From contig CP089457.1 of NCBI GenBank assembly GCA_026636295.1, forward strand, positions 124,001-188,000: a stretch of DNA of 64,000 nucleotides, in the 5' to 3' direction. The position numbers and the translations under genes are program-made. Positions 48,314 to 58,834 of the stretch are shown here, one piece after another. Positions within the stretch are counted from its first letter, which is position 1, and each line of letters opens with the position of its first letter. This stretch comes from Medakamo hakoo. Taxonomy: Eukaryota; Chlorophyta; Trebouxiophyceae; Coccomyxaceae. The notes below the pieces were generated by a model. It did not search any database. It saw only the letters and a program-made list of their open reading frames with translations, and had not been told where the DNA came from.

Positions 48314-49451
48314 ATGTCCTCAGACGACGACGACGTCCCCCTCGCCGTCGGCGCCCGGCGCTTCTTCCCGTCAGTCGGCGCCCCACCGCGAGTCCTTGCT
48401 TCGCCGACGTCCCCGTCCGACAAAGGCCGCGGCGCCTCCGCCGAACCTGCTGCCGGCGATGGAGAGCACACGCCCGCGCCTAGTGGTGGGGCTGGCGGCT
48501 CACCCGTCCCCGACTGGATCAAGTCGGCCACGCCGAAAAAGGTGCGAAAAGTTGATGAGTAGAAGAAACACGCGCGCGCCGGCCTTCCTCCCCTCCCTCA
48601 CCCCCCTCCCCATCTCCTCCCACCCAACAAAACAGCGCCCGCCGTCCCCCACCCCCTCCGCGTCGTCCGATTCGGACGACGACGCCCCATTAGCTGCGGT
48701 GTTGGGTAAAAAGGAGGGCAGTGGAGGCGCGAAAGCGCCTGCCCGCCCGCCTCCAGCAGACCGCGGCCGCCCGGCGTCTGCTCGCAAGCCACAGTCCGCC
48801 GGGCCGGCAGCCGAGCCCGCCGCCGCGGCCGCCAAGCCGACCGCCGTCCCGGTCGCCGCCCCCTCCCGGCCCGCCCCACCGGGCGAACTGCCCCTCATCA
48901 TGCCGGACCGCCTCCCCCTCAACCGGTTCATCGTAGAGGCGGAGGACGCGGCCGACGGCGGGCGGGCCGACCTGGCGGGCGACGCGGGCGTGGTGGGCCG
49001 CGTGACAGCGGCCAGCACGGGCGCGGACGGCGGGCCGCCGTCGTCGTCGTCGGCACGGGTGGCGCGCCTGGACCTCAAGGGGCGCCTGTACCGCATCTCG
49101 ACGCTGCCGTGCGCCTCCAGCCTCGCGCTCGTGGCGGTCGGCCCGGCCGACGCCCGGCTCGAAGCGCTGACGACGACCTACCTGCGGCTGGACCCGGAGG
49201 ATGGCGGGGACGACGACGACGACGAGTCCCGCGGGCGCGCCATCTTTGAGGAGGACGGCGGCGACGGGGACGAGTGGTGGGGCGGCGGCGGCGGCGGCGA
49301 GGCGGCGCCGGGCGGCGCTGCGAAAAAGAAAGGCGGCGGCGGTGCGAAGAAAAAGGGTGCCAATCCGTATGCGGGTGGGGGAGGGGTCAAGAAGCCGCGG
49401 GCGAAGGCCAAGGCCAAGCCGAAAGCCAAAGGCGGTGGGCGGAAAAAGTGA
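48314..49451 (+). CDS. BIN4: BIN4 homolog, DNA topoisomerase VI complex component
   Basis: Exons 48314-48541 and 48636-49451 (phase 0, donor GTGCGA), 347 aa. Acidic Ser/Asp patches and basic linkers precede the conserved part. LPLIMPDRLPLNRFIVEAED, then LAGDAGVVGRVTAA, LDLKGRLYRISTLPCASSLA, LVAVGPADARLEALTTTYLR and an LDPED end match the plant BIN4 core (LPL-x-[LF]-P-[DE]-[KR], L-[SA]-GD-x-G-x-VGRV, LDLKG-x-[IL]-Y). BIN4 works with RHL1, SPO11-3 and TOP6B in topoisomerase VI, needed for endoreduplication. The C-terminus is a Lys/Gly-rich basic tail, probably DNA-binding. Confidence 0.82.
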
Positions 49452-49547
49452 CGGGGGGGGGGGGCGTGTGTGTGTGTGTGAGTGTTCTGTCTGTCTCGTT
49501 TCTTTTTTGCATATGCAAAAAAAAGGGTTTTCAAAAAGGGGGGTTTT

Positions 49548-51209
49548 CTATCTGGCTCCCTCCCCCTCCGCCCGCAACAACAGCCCCGCTTTGCCCAGCC
49601 GCTCTAAAACCCCGCCTTTGGCCCGCCGGTACTGCCCGCCCTGCCAGTACACCTGCGGACAGGCCCCACACACCCAAAACGGCCCGCACTCGGACGGTGG
49701 CGTCGTGGCGCGGGGCGGGAGGTCGGCCCGGGACGGAAACGCGCGGGGGAGGAGCTCGCCGTTGCAGCCGGTGCAGCGGGAGAGGAGGGCGCCCGGCGCA
49801 ATGGGGCCGAGCCCGAAATCCGCCAGCACAGCCTCCAGCTGGGCGTGGCGGCCCTGGGCGGTGACGAGGTGGGCGTGCGCGCCGCCCGCGCCGTCGGCCG
49901 ACGCGGCCAGCGCCGCGTCGGTCGTGAGGAGGACGCGCGGGCGGGCCCGCCCACCGGCCGTGGCCGCAGCCACCAGTGCCCGCGCCGTCGCGGCTCGGGC
50001 GTCGGCCCTCGCGGCGGCGGGCGCCCGCCCCCCGCCCCCCGGAGGCGGGGGCGGGGCGCGCGTGCCCGCCGCCCGCCCCGGGCAGGACGCGGCGTCGACG
50101 CCGACCAGGCGCAGCTGGCGGGCCAGGCCTTCCAGCGCCTCATCGCACACGAACGCGGGCGGGCTGCCGGCTGGCCACGGCCGTGGGGCGGGGCGCGGAG
50201 CGGGCGTGCGGCGGCCGCAGGCGGCAGGAGGAGTTGCCGCAGCCGAGAGCGGGGCGGCCCAGGCTGCGGCCGTAGCGGCCGACGCGCCGGGTGGTGGCCG
50301 CGGCGGGCGGGCGGGGGCGGGGGCGGAGCGGCGGACCAACGCCGCCGCCGCGGCCTCCAGGGACGGCAGCGCCCCTCCTCCTCCCCTTCCTCCTGCCGCC
50401 GCCGCCGCGGCGATGAGGGCGTCGAACACGTCCAACACCGCCGTCGCGTCCGACGCAGCGTACGACACCTGGCCGGCGCTCAGCGGGCGCGCACTCCAGT
50501 CGGACAGCTGGGGGGAGCCGGGCCCCTTGCCCAGCACCGCGCCCGTCGCGGCGGCCGCCAGGCCTGCCAGGCCTCTCCCGGCGACCGCGTCAGCTGCTGC
50601 CGCAGCGCCCCGGGCAGCCCTCCTGCCCGACACGGCGGCGGCAGGGCTGGCAAACGCCCTCCTCAGCGCGGCGTGCGCGCGGCGCAGCTCGACCACGGGG
50701 CGGTGGCGGTGGCCGCTGGGGGGCGGTCCGCCGCCGCCTCGCAACCACGACAGCGCCGCCGCGTCGCCGGCCAAGCCGTAGCCTACAGGACACGGCCCAC
50801 CACCGCCACTCCCCGTCAACAGCCGGGCGGCCAAAGACGCGGCGGCGGCGGTGGGCAGGCACTGGACGTCGACCAAAACGACGCAGTCCGGCCGCTCATC
50901 TTCCGCAAAGCGCAGCGCGGCTTGCACCAGGGCCGCGCGCGGCGGGCCGGAGGACGGGCCGGGTTTCCACTCGGCGTCGACGGCCGCGATAGACGCCATG
51001 GCGACAAGGCTCTCCGCCGCGCCCGCGGTGGCCGGCGTGTCGGCGAGGAGGAGTGGGCGGCCGCAGGCCGTGGAGCGAAAGGATGGGGCAGGCACATCGC
51101 GCAGGCGCAGAGACGCCGTGAGCGCGGTCGCTAAGCTTTCAGTTTCATCATCTGCGGCTTCGCTAGTGTGAAGGCGCTCTAGTGTGAGGGCCATGGCCAA
51201 AAAGGACAT
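49548..51209 (-). CDS. DEDD 3'-5' exonuclease with C-terminal Mut7-C domain (EXD3/mut-7 type)
   Basis: Single exon, 553 aa. The N-terminal RNase D-like fold has AAVDAEW (D78 and E80, motif I), VGYGLAGDAAAL (motif II) and SDWSARPLSAGQVSYAASDA (motif III, YxxxD). The Mut7-C domain follows from about residue 354: FVCDEALEGLARQLRLVGVD, RVLLTTDAAL, LLSRCTGCNGELL and CGACPQVYWQGGQYRRA, with two C-x2-C zinc pairs. Animal EXD3 and worm mut-7 have this order; mut-7 acts in small-RNA pathways. Substrate here is unknown. The gene faces the RecQ gene with only 93 nt between start codons. Confidence 0.85.
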   Translation of the reverse strand: MSFLAMALTLERLHTSEAADDETESLATALTASLRLRDVPAPSFRSTACGRPLLLADTPATAGAAESLVAMASIAAVDAEWKPGPSSGPPRAALVQAALRFAEDERPDCVVLVDVQCLPTAAAASLAARLLTGSGGGGPCPVGYGLAGDAAALSWLRGGGGPPPSGHRHRPVVELRRAHAALRRAFASPAAAVSGRRAARGAAAAADAVAGRGLAGLAAAATGAVLGKGPGSPQLSDWSARPLSAGQVSYAASDATAVLDVFDALIAAAAAAGGRGGGGALPSLEAAAAALVRRSAPAPARPPRPPPGASAATAAAWAAPLSAAATPPAACGRRTPAPRPAPRPWPAGSPPAFVCDEALEGLARQLRLVGVDAASCPGRAAGTRAPPPPPGGGGRAPAAARADARAATARALVAAATAGGRARPRVLLTTDAALAASADGAGGAHAHLVTAQGRHAQLEAVLADFGLGPIAPGALLSRCTGCNGELLPRAFPSRADLPPRATTPPSECGPFWVCGACPQVYWQGGQYRRAKGGVLERLGKAGLLLRAEGEGAR

Positions 51210-51302
51210 GCATCTGGCCGACTGGCACGCGCGTCGCCAGTCTCCTCAATCGCGGGAGCCCACAGAGAAAGGCAGGCGGCGCCGCGGCCTCCTTTTCCTC
51301 CC
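51210..51302. promoter_or_regulatory. Shared 93-nt bidirectional promoter, exonuclease / RecQ
   Basis: This is the shortest start-to-start interval in the window. Core promoters of both genes must lie here or within the coding regions. No TATA box is visible, and the sequence is moderately GC-rich with one GGAGAGAAAGG-like purine patch. Confidence 0.45.
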
Positions 51303-54117
51303 ATGCCCTCCCATCCGCCCTCGGGCGGCCGCTCAGGGCCGGTTCCGCCCGATGCCCTGCTCGCCAGCATGGTGGAATTGGGTGCGTTGAGCGCGGGGGC
51401 GCGCTGTGCTCTCGGTCACCCCCCTGCTCGCGCGCGCGCTCAAACCTCCACACACCCCTCCCCACCTCTCACCTGACACCACACACCCTCTCCCCACCCT
51501 CACCTGACAGGCCTGGACGCGCACCGCGTCACGGCCGCTTTCCCGGCCTTTGCCTCCACCTCGGCCGGCCGGGCCGTCTTGAGTGCTGGCAACGAGGCTG
51601 CGGCCGTCGACGCGTTCTGGACTTTTTTGGAAGGGGGCGGCGGCGGCGGGGGAGGGGGGCGCGCGCCCGCGGCCGCGGCCGGCCCACCCAGCCCGGAACC
51701 TTTTTACGTGACGGGCAGCGATTCCGACGTGGAAGAGGTGTGCGACGACCCGCTGCTGGGCGGCGGCGGCGCCGGCGGGTCTGGCGACGGCGAAAACGGC
51801 GAGGACGAAGACGACGAGATCTCGGCCGGCTCGTCCGACGACGACGCGCGCGGCCGCCCGCCCGTCCCACCGCCCCCAGCGGCCCGCCACCCGTCTGCCG
51901 TCCCGCTCCACCGCCCGCCCGCGCCGCCTCCCGCGGCCGCGCCCGCCCGCTCCCGCAAAGTCGGCGCCCTGAAGCCGTCCATGCGGCGGGAGCTGGCGCT
52001 GGGCGCGGCGGGCGCGACGCCGCCGCCGTCAACAGAGGGCGCGGGCATCAGAGCACTGCTCGCCCTCGGCGGCGGCGGCAGCGGCGCAGCGGGCGCGCCG
52101 CCGCCCGGCCCACCCCTCCACGCCGCCCCGCCGGACGCCGAGGAGCTGTCCCTCCCCCTGACCGACCTGGCCATGCGCCGCGTCTTTGGCCACGCGTCCT
52201 GGCGCCCGCGCCAGCGCGAGGTCGTGGACGCGGCGCTGGACGGGCGGGACGCCTTCGTCCTGCTGCCGACGGGCGGCGGCAAGTCGCTGTGCTACCAACT
52301 GCCCGCCGTGCTGTCGCCGGGGGTGACGGTCGTCGTCTCCCCGCTCCTCTCCCTGGTCCAGGACCAGGTCGCGGCGCTGCTGGCCGCGCCCGGGGGCGGC
52401 GTCCCGGCCGCCGCCCTGTCTTCCGCCCTGCCCGCCGCCGCCCGCCGCGCCGTCCTGCGGGAACTGGGCAAGGACCGTCCCGCCCTCAAGCTGCTGTACG
52501 TGACGCCCGAACAGCTGTCCAAGTCCGGGGCGCTGCAAGGCGCGCTGGCGGGCTTGGCGCGCCGGGGCTTGTTCCCGCGCTTGGTCGTGGACGAGGCGCA
52601 CTGCGTCAGCGCGTGGGGTGCGCTTTCATTTTTTTTAGGGAGCCCCGCACCCCGGGAGCTGTGCGTGTTTTTTTCCATCCATCCATCCCAATCCATCCCA
52701 ACCCACCCTCCCTCCCATCCGCCCCTCCCCCCTCCCGCCACCACCCAGGCCACGACTTCCGCCCGGACTACAAGCTCATCGGCTCGGTGCGCGACGCCCA
52801 CTTTCCGCGCGTGCCCATCACCGCCCTGACCGCCACCGCCCCGGAAAAAGTCATCGACGACGTGCTGAAGCAGCTGCGCATCCCGTCCGCGCTCCGCTTC
52901 ACCGCGTCGGCCTTCCGGTCCAACCTGACGCTGCGCGTCGTGCGCAAGCCCTCCGGCGTCGACCCGGACACGGGCACGGACGCGGCCCTGGCCTCCCTGG
53001 CGGCGTTCATCCAAGCCCCGCAGCGCGACGGCGCGTGCGGCATCGTGTACGCCCTGTCCCGCGACGAGACGGAAGCGGTGGCGGGCGGCCTGCAGGCCCT
53101 GGGCGTCTCCGCGCAACACTACCACGCCGGCATGCGGCCGGCGGAACGGGCGTCCGTCCAGGCGGCCTGGCAGGCGGGGCGGACCAAAGTCGTCGTCGCG
53201 ACGATTGCGTTTGGCATGGGCATCGACAAGGTGCGTGCGTGGTGGGCGCTTTTTCACCCATTGTGTGTGGCGTGTGTGCTTTTCGGGGGTGTGGGGGCGC
53301 GGGCGCGGCGGGCCTTCCCCGCCGCCCCACCCCTTGTTTTCGCCGCCCGTCCGCCTCCCTTGCCTCTCCTCTCACACACACCCCGCCCCCCTCCCCCCCG
53401 AAACCAACCCCCCACCCCTCCCCACAGCCCGACGTCCGTTTCGTCGCGCATTTCGTGCCGTCCAAATGCTTGGCCGGCTACTTCCAGGAAGCGGGCCGTG
53501 CGGGGCGGGACGGCCTGCCGTCCGACTGCGTCATCTGGTACGCCCGCCGTGACGTGGGGCGCATCGCGTCCCTGCTCCGCACGGGCGCCGGGCGCAAGGG
53601 CGGCCCCGCCTACCAAAAAGCGAGGGCGGACTTGGAGGCGATGGTCGCGTGGTGCGAGGGCCGGCCGCCCGGGGAGGAGGAGTGGGGCGACGAGGGCGGG
53701 CCGCCCGTCCCGCGCCGGTGCCGGCACGCGAGCCTGCTGGCGTGCTTCGGTGAGGCAGGGGCGCGGCCGTGCGGCAACGCGTGCGACGTGTGTCTGGGCG
53801 AGGCCGAGGCGCTGGTGGGGGAGGGCGGCGGAGGCGGGCGCGGTGGCGCGCGCCGCGCGCGCCCGGCCGCCGCTGCTGCGCCCGCCGCGCCCGCTCCCGA
53901 CGCCGCTCCACCGGCTTTCCAGTCCGCGTCCGCCATGCTGCAAGCCGCGCGCGGCGTCGCTGCCGCGGCCGTGGGCGCGGCGGGCCGGATGCGAGCCGAC
54001 GCGCTGTTTGCGCGGCCGGCTGCTCACGTGGGTGGTGGCGGCAGCGGCAGTGGCGGCGGCGGCCGGGCCGCCGCGCCCAAGCCTTTTAAAAGACGGTTCA
54101 AGAAGCGGCGGCGGTGA
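51303..54117 (+). CDS. RecQ-family DNA helicase with N-terminal UBA-like segment
   Basis: Exons 51303-51381, 51511-52617, 52749-53230 and 53428-54117; 785 aa. Residues about 17-68 ([20 protein letters not shown], ending [12 protein letters not shown]) look like a UBA domain, reported for plant RECQSIM. An acidic linker follows. Helicase motifs are [13 protein letters not shown] (motif 0), [14 protein letters not shown] (I, near 279), [10 protein letters not shown] (Ia), [12 protein letters not shown] (II, near 387), ITALTATAP (III), [11 protein letters not shown] (V) and [10 protein letters not shown] (VI). The RecQ zinc domain (CRH, then C, then CGNACDVC) is intact. The tail is basic ([12 protein letters not shown]), a likely nuclear signal. 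Exon 1 was extended to 51303 because the frame is open and completes the UBA-like helix. Confidence 0.87.
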
Positions 54118-54268
54118 GTGAGTTTAGAGAGAGTGCGTGTAGAAAACTTCCCCCCCCCCCTGCGTGAGTTAGGTTGAGAGGATGGATGGAGACAGACAGA
54201 GGCGTGAATTTTTTTTTTGCGTGCGTGAGCGGCGCTCGCGCTTCTTTCCCCGCGACCCGCTGGCGGCC

Positions 54269-56242
54269 ATGCCGCAGCGGGATAAGCGGCGTCACGATGA
54301 CATCAATGTAGGCCCGCACCCACGGGCTCGCACGCGCGACGGGGCGTGGGTCGAGGTCCGTGAGCGGGGCGCAGGGGGGCGGTTTGTTCGCGCGGGCGAC
54401 CGGGCGCGCTCGCTCGTCCCCCGACGTCGCTCGCTCGTTTTCATCGCGCCCCGCAAACACAACGACGCTCCCGCCGCACATTCACCCACGCTCACTCCCT
54501 CTCTTTCCACGCACGACCAGGCCGGCGGCTTGGAGGACGTGGGTCTGGTGATGGGCGGCATGCGCCTGACGACGGCGCAGGTGTGTTTTTTTTTGTTTTC
54601 GCGTTCTCCGCATGGCTCTCTCTGCTTGCCCGCTCCCCCGTCGTCTCAACCACTCTCTCCATCCCATCCCTCAAAACAGCCGGCCGCCTCGCTCCCACCC
54701 CCACCACCCCCACCACCCCCGCGCACCCTGTCCACGCCGTCCCCCTCCGACTCCCTGGCCGAAGACGCGGCGGCGGCAGCGGACCCGGACGAAGGCGGAG
54801 CGCTGGCGGCGTGGGCGCGGACCGCCCGCCCGATCGACGAAGGCCCCGCGCCAGAGGACTTGGGAGACTCGGACGACTCCCTGGGCGGCGGCGGCTCCGA
54901 CGCGTCCGCCGCGGCAGAAGCCGTCGCCCGCGTTCGTTTGAACGACGACGACGACGCGACGGCGGCGTCGGTCCAACAGCGGTGGCCGGTCGGCGGCCTG
55001 CGCCGCGGACCGCCCGCCGCGCAGCCGCCGGCTTTCCCGGCTTCCCCTGCCGCGCGCGCCCGCGCCGCCGGCCGCACCCGCCGCCGGCGGGCGGGCAGCG
55101 CGACGGCCATGGAAGCGGATGGACCCGCTGACGACGGCCCGCCGCTCCCCGCCCTCTCCCGCCTGGCGCCGGGAGAAAAGGCGAGGGTCAAGCGCGCGAA
55201 GAAGGAGGCCCGCCGCGCCGCGCGCGCCGCGGCCCGGGGGTTCGACCTCCGCTCCGCGAATGAGGCCCTCGCGCACCTGGCCTCCGGCGGCACGGACGTC
55301 TCGGCCTTCCCGCCCATGCCGGCGGCGGCCGCGTCGCGCGTCGCCCGCCTGGCCGGGCTGTACGGTCTCAAGGCCGGCCTCCAGGGCTCCGGCAAGAAGC
55401 GCTTCCTCCTGGTGAAGCGCACGCCGCGGTCGGCCCTGCCGGCCGGCGACGCCGCGGCCGCGGTGGCGGAGATGCTGTCCTGGGCGGACGGCGGCGCGGC
55501 GGAGTTTGCGTCGTCGTCGCTGCCGTCCGCCGCGGCACGCCTGCGGGCGAGGGACGCGGCCATGGCCGAGGCGGAAGGCGGCGGCGGGCGGCGCCGCGGG
55601 CGCAGAGCCGGCACCACCGGTGCTGGAAGCGGTGGTGGTGGTGGTGGCGGCGGCTCGCGCTCCGTCGCCACGCACGGCGCCCGGCTGACGCGGAGGAAGG
55701 GCGCGGCCGCGCGTTCGCCGCCGCCCGCCAGGCAAGGCTCCGCGCCCGTCGCCTTCGTGGCCGGCGGCCTGATGGCGGAGCTGCACGGGCGGACCGACGA
55801 CCGCCCGCCTCCTCACCTTCCGTCCAGCCCGGCGGCCGCGGCGCCGACGGACGCGGCGGGCGACGCGGACGTGTCGTCGGCCGAAGAGGAGGCGGACGCC
55901 GCGTGGCCGCCGCGCCCGGGCGCGCCGGCCGACGCCACGCCGCCCGAGTTTCAGACGGCGCAGCAGCGCAGGCGGGCGGTGAAAAAAGCGGACAAAGTCG
56001 CACGCCGGGCCGCGCGCACGGCCGCCGGCCTCCCCGCCGCCCCGCCCGACGAGCCCGCGGCCGCCGCGGCGGCCACCATCGGCGCGTGGGAAGCGCACAC
56101 GACCGGCGCGGCCGGCCGCATGATGGAGAAGATGGGGTGGGCCGGCGCGGGGGTGGGGCTGGGGCGGGAGGCGGGCGGGCGGGCGCTGCCGGTGCAGGCG
56201 GTCGTGCGGCCGAAGCGGGCGGGGCTGGGGACGGCGGAGTGA
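54269..56242 (+). CDS. R3H and G-patch domain protein (SQS1-like)
   Basis: Model: exons 54269-54307, 54521-54580 and 54680-56242, 553 aa. The first intron (213 nt, donor GTAGGC) is in frame and could instead be retained coding sequence; I favour splicing because its translation is low-quality and it ends in a C/T tract. Acidic SDDSLGGG patches precede an R3H domain (about 225-280, ALAHLASGGTDVSAFPPMPA and KKRFLLVKRTPRS). A C-terminal G-patch follows (GRMMEKMGWAGAGVGLGREA). Proteins with this pair activate DEAH helicases such as Prp43 in splicing or ribosome maturation. Codons near 55620-55660 encode a Gly run. Confidence 0.8.
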   Translation: MPQRDKRRHDDINVGPHPRARTRDGAWVEVRERGAGGRFVRAGDRARSLVPRRRSLVFIAPRKHNDAPAAHSPTLTPSLSTHDQAGGLEDVGLVMGGMRLTTAQVCFFLFSRSPHGSLCLPAPPSSQPLSPSHPSKQPAASLPPPPPPPPPRTLSTPSPSDSLAEDAAAAADPDEGGALAAWARTARPIDEGPAPEDLGDSDDSLGGGGSDASAAAEAVARVRLNDDDDATAASVQQRWPVGGLRRGPPAAQPPAFPASPAARARAAGRTRRRRAGSATAMEADGPADDGPPLPALSRLAPGEKARVKRAKKEARRAARAAARGFDLRSANEALAHLASGGTDVSAFPPMPAAAASRVARLAGLYGLKAGLQGSGKKRFLLVKRTPRSALPAGDAAAAVAEMLSWADGGAAEFASSSLPSAAARLRARDAAMAEAEGGGGRRRGRRAGTTGAGSGGGGGGGGSRSVATHGARLTRRKGAAARSPPPARQGSAPVAFVAGGLMAELHGRTDDRPPPHLPSSPAAAAPTDAAGDADVSSAEEEADAAWPPRPGAPADATPPEFQTAQQRRRAVKKADKVARRAARTAAGLPAAPPDEPAAAAAATIGAWEAHTTGAAGRMMEKMGWAGAGVGLGREAGGRALPVQAVVRPKRAGLGTAE

Positions 56243-56424
56243 CAGAGAGCGGCGTGTGTGTAGCTTGTTGCAGACCAGGGAGGAGGGCTGGAAGAAAACA
56301 CACAGAGCGCGGGCGGGGCGGCGGCAGAGTCGGGTTGCGTCGTCTCCTCTCCCCTGGTGCGCGTGGCACGCAGCAGAGAACTCAACCCAACCCCCGCTCC
56401 CTCCTCCACACCCGGTCTCTCGCC

Positions 56425-58483
56425 ATGACGGACGGCCCGCCACCGCCGGCGCCCGCGGCCGAGGCGCCCGCCGCGGCGGCCGAACCAGGCGCTGGCGACG
56501 GCGCCGCTGCGAATGCACCGCCCGCCTCCGCCCCGCTGCCCTCCGAGCCGGGTCCTGCCCCGGCGGGCGAGCTGCCTGCCGAGCCGCCGGCCCCATCGGC
56601 TGCGCCAGATCCGGCCGGGCCGACGCCCATGGCTGCCGAGGAACCCGTCGGTGCGACGGGAACGGATGCCGCGCCTGCTGCGCCTCCGTCCGCCAACGGC
56701 GCCCCACCGCCCGCCGAGCCGCCCGCTGCCAACGGTGGAGACGCACCTGACGGTGGCGCGGCCGCGGGTACGGCGCCGCCACCGGCCGAGGCGGGCGCGG
56801 CTCCGGCTGCCGCTCCCGCCGACGCTGCGGCGCCAGCTCCGCCCGCCACTAAACCTCCGCCAGACTGCCCGCCCGCTAAACGCGTCCGCTTGCGCCTGGA
56901 CTCCGGGTGCGTCATCCTGTACACGGCCGCCCTGCCGGAGGACAAGCGGGCGTCCGCGGTGGCGGCTGCCGCGGCGGAGGGCGAAGAAAACGCCGCTGCG
57001 ACTGCCGGTGCGACCGCTGACGCCAACGGTGGCGGCGCGAGCGACGGCACGACGACGACCACCGCCCCGGTGGAAGTCGTGTGCCTGGCCCAGGAAACAG
57101 TCGCGTCGCTGGGCTGGCTGGGCGACGGCCACGTCGTCGCCCTGGAACAAAAACTGCGGACGACGCACGCGCGGGCGGGGCCGTCTGCGCCGCCGCTGAC
57201 GAGCGTGACCGCTCCCGGGCAGGTAAGGAGGAGGAAAGGAGATGGGGAGGGTGTGGGATCGTGGGGCGTGTGTTTGCGGTCCTGGGCGCGAGGCGGGCCC
57301 GCCCCCGGGGGGCACGACGCATCCGTTTTTTTTTGCGTCCGCCGCCATCAACCCTCGACGACCCCTCTCCATCCCCGCCCCTCTCCATGCTCCACTCCCG
57401 CGCGCTCTCACCGCCCGCACACCCCCGACTCCCTCACACCCGCCACAGGCCCCCCTCCCCGCCGCCCGGTCGGGCGCGCCCATGCACCCCGAATTCAAGG
57501 CCAAGTGCCTGGATGTCCTGCGCTCCGTCCAAAACTTCCTGGGCGTGAACGCCTGGATCTTCACGCAGCCCGTCGACCCGGTCCGCGTCCCCGACTACTA
57601 CAAGGTCATCACGTCCCCGATGGACCTGGGGACGGTGCAACGCCGGCTGGAGGGCGGGGAGTACTCCACTCCCGGCGAGTTTGCGGACGACGTGCGGCTG
57701 GTGTGGTCCAATTGCGCGGCGTACAACGCGCGCGAGTCCGACGTCGGCCGCCTGGGCGCCCGCGTGGCGGGGCAGTTCGAGCGCCTGTGGGGCGCGACGG
57801 GCTACGACCGGGCGCGGGGGCGGCGTGCCAACGCGGGCGTGGCGGCCGCCAAGTACGAGCCGCCGCCCTTGCCGGCGGGCGGCGGTGGCGGCGGGGCGGG
57901 CGACCGCGGCGGGTGGGGTGGAGGTTGGGGCGGCGGCGGCGGCGCCGGCACGCCTGGCGGTGGTGGGTGGGGCGCCCCCGCCGCCTCCCGCCCGGACCGG
58001 GCCCGGTCCGGTGGGTCGGCGGGCCGCGTCCGCCCGGCGGGCGGCTCCCGCGGCGGCGCCCCATCCTCCCGCCCACGCCCGTCGCCCCGCGGCGGCACGG
58101 GCGGCGGCGCCCGCCCCGCCGCCGCCCGGTCGGGCGGCGCCTACCCGCCCGGCCCGCCCTCCTCCCACGTGCCCGACATGCCGTTTGAACGCATGCAAGC
58201 CATCGGCGCGCTGCTGGGCACGCTCGACGGCGAGGCGCTGGACGGCGCCCTGGCCATCGTGCGCCACGCCCTGGGCACGGCCGCCGACGGCGAGGGCGAG
58301 GTGGAGCTGGATTTCGACGCCATCGGCACGCCCGCCCTGTGGGAGCTGGACGCGTACTTGCGCGCGCGCGGGCATGACACGACTGGCGGGTTGGGCGGGA
58401 TGGCGGGGATGGAAGGGCCTGGCGTCGGTGGCGGCGGCGGCGGCGACGATGCCGTCGGGTGGGGGTCGTCCGACTCGGAATGA
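56425..58483 (+). CDS. BET-family bromodomain protein (plant GTE-like)
   Basis: Exons 56425-57222 and 57449-58483 (phase 0, donor GTAAGG), 610 aa. Residues 1-150 are Pro/Ala/Gly-rich. A short basic KRVRLRLDSGC patch and QETVASLGWLGDGHVVALEQ follow. The bromodomain (about 280-375) is clear: CLDVLRSVQNFLGVNAWIFT, PVDPVRVPDYYKVITSPMDL, TVQRRLEGGEYSTPGEFADD and NCAAYNARESDVGRLG, with the acetyl-lysine-binding Asn in YNA. A Gly/Arg-rich linker leads to an NET domain (MPFERMQAIGALLGTLDGEA, ending LWELDAYL). Bromodomain plus NET is the plant GTE arrangement, a reader of acetylated histones. Confidence 0.88.
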
Positions 58484-58834
58484 GGGGGGGGGGTTGAATA
58501 CACGAGAGAGTGCGAGCGTGTGCACACGGGTGTGGGGATTGTGGCGCGCGACGTCCGTCGTTGCCCGCGCCTGGGCGGAAAGGGAAACAAAAAAGAAACG
58601 AACAAAAAATGGATGGAGAGAGACTAGGGGGTGCTTTTTGCGGGTGAGTGGGGAGAGAGTGGTGCGCCTTCTTCTTCTGTTTGTCTTTTTCTTTTGCGGT
58701 GCGCGCATGTGCGTGTGTGTGGTGTGTGTGTGTTACGAGTGTGTTGTGTTGTGCCACAAGCGGCGGACGGCGCGAGGTTGGTTTAGCCCAAACAACGTTT
58801 TTTTCTCTGGCGCTCGGCAAGAAATACACGAAAA
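58484..58834. other. Gene-free stretch, BET / BRO1 genes
   Basis: 351 nt between two plus-strand genes. It is less GC-rich than average and has T-runs (58798-58804), A-runs (58588-58593, 58602-58608) and TG-repeats (58709-58733). No coding frame is supported. Confidence 0.5.

Noticed and set aside
54308-54520. Coding status of the in-frame segment in the G-patch gene
   Set aside because: Not listed as coding: it has GT-AG ends and a C/T-rich 3' end, and its translation resembles intron sequence. Retention remains possible.
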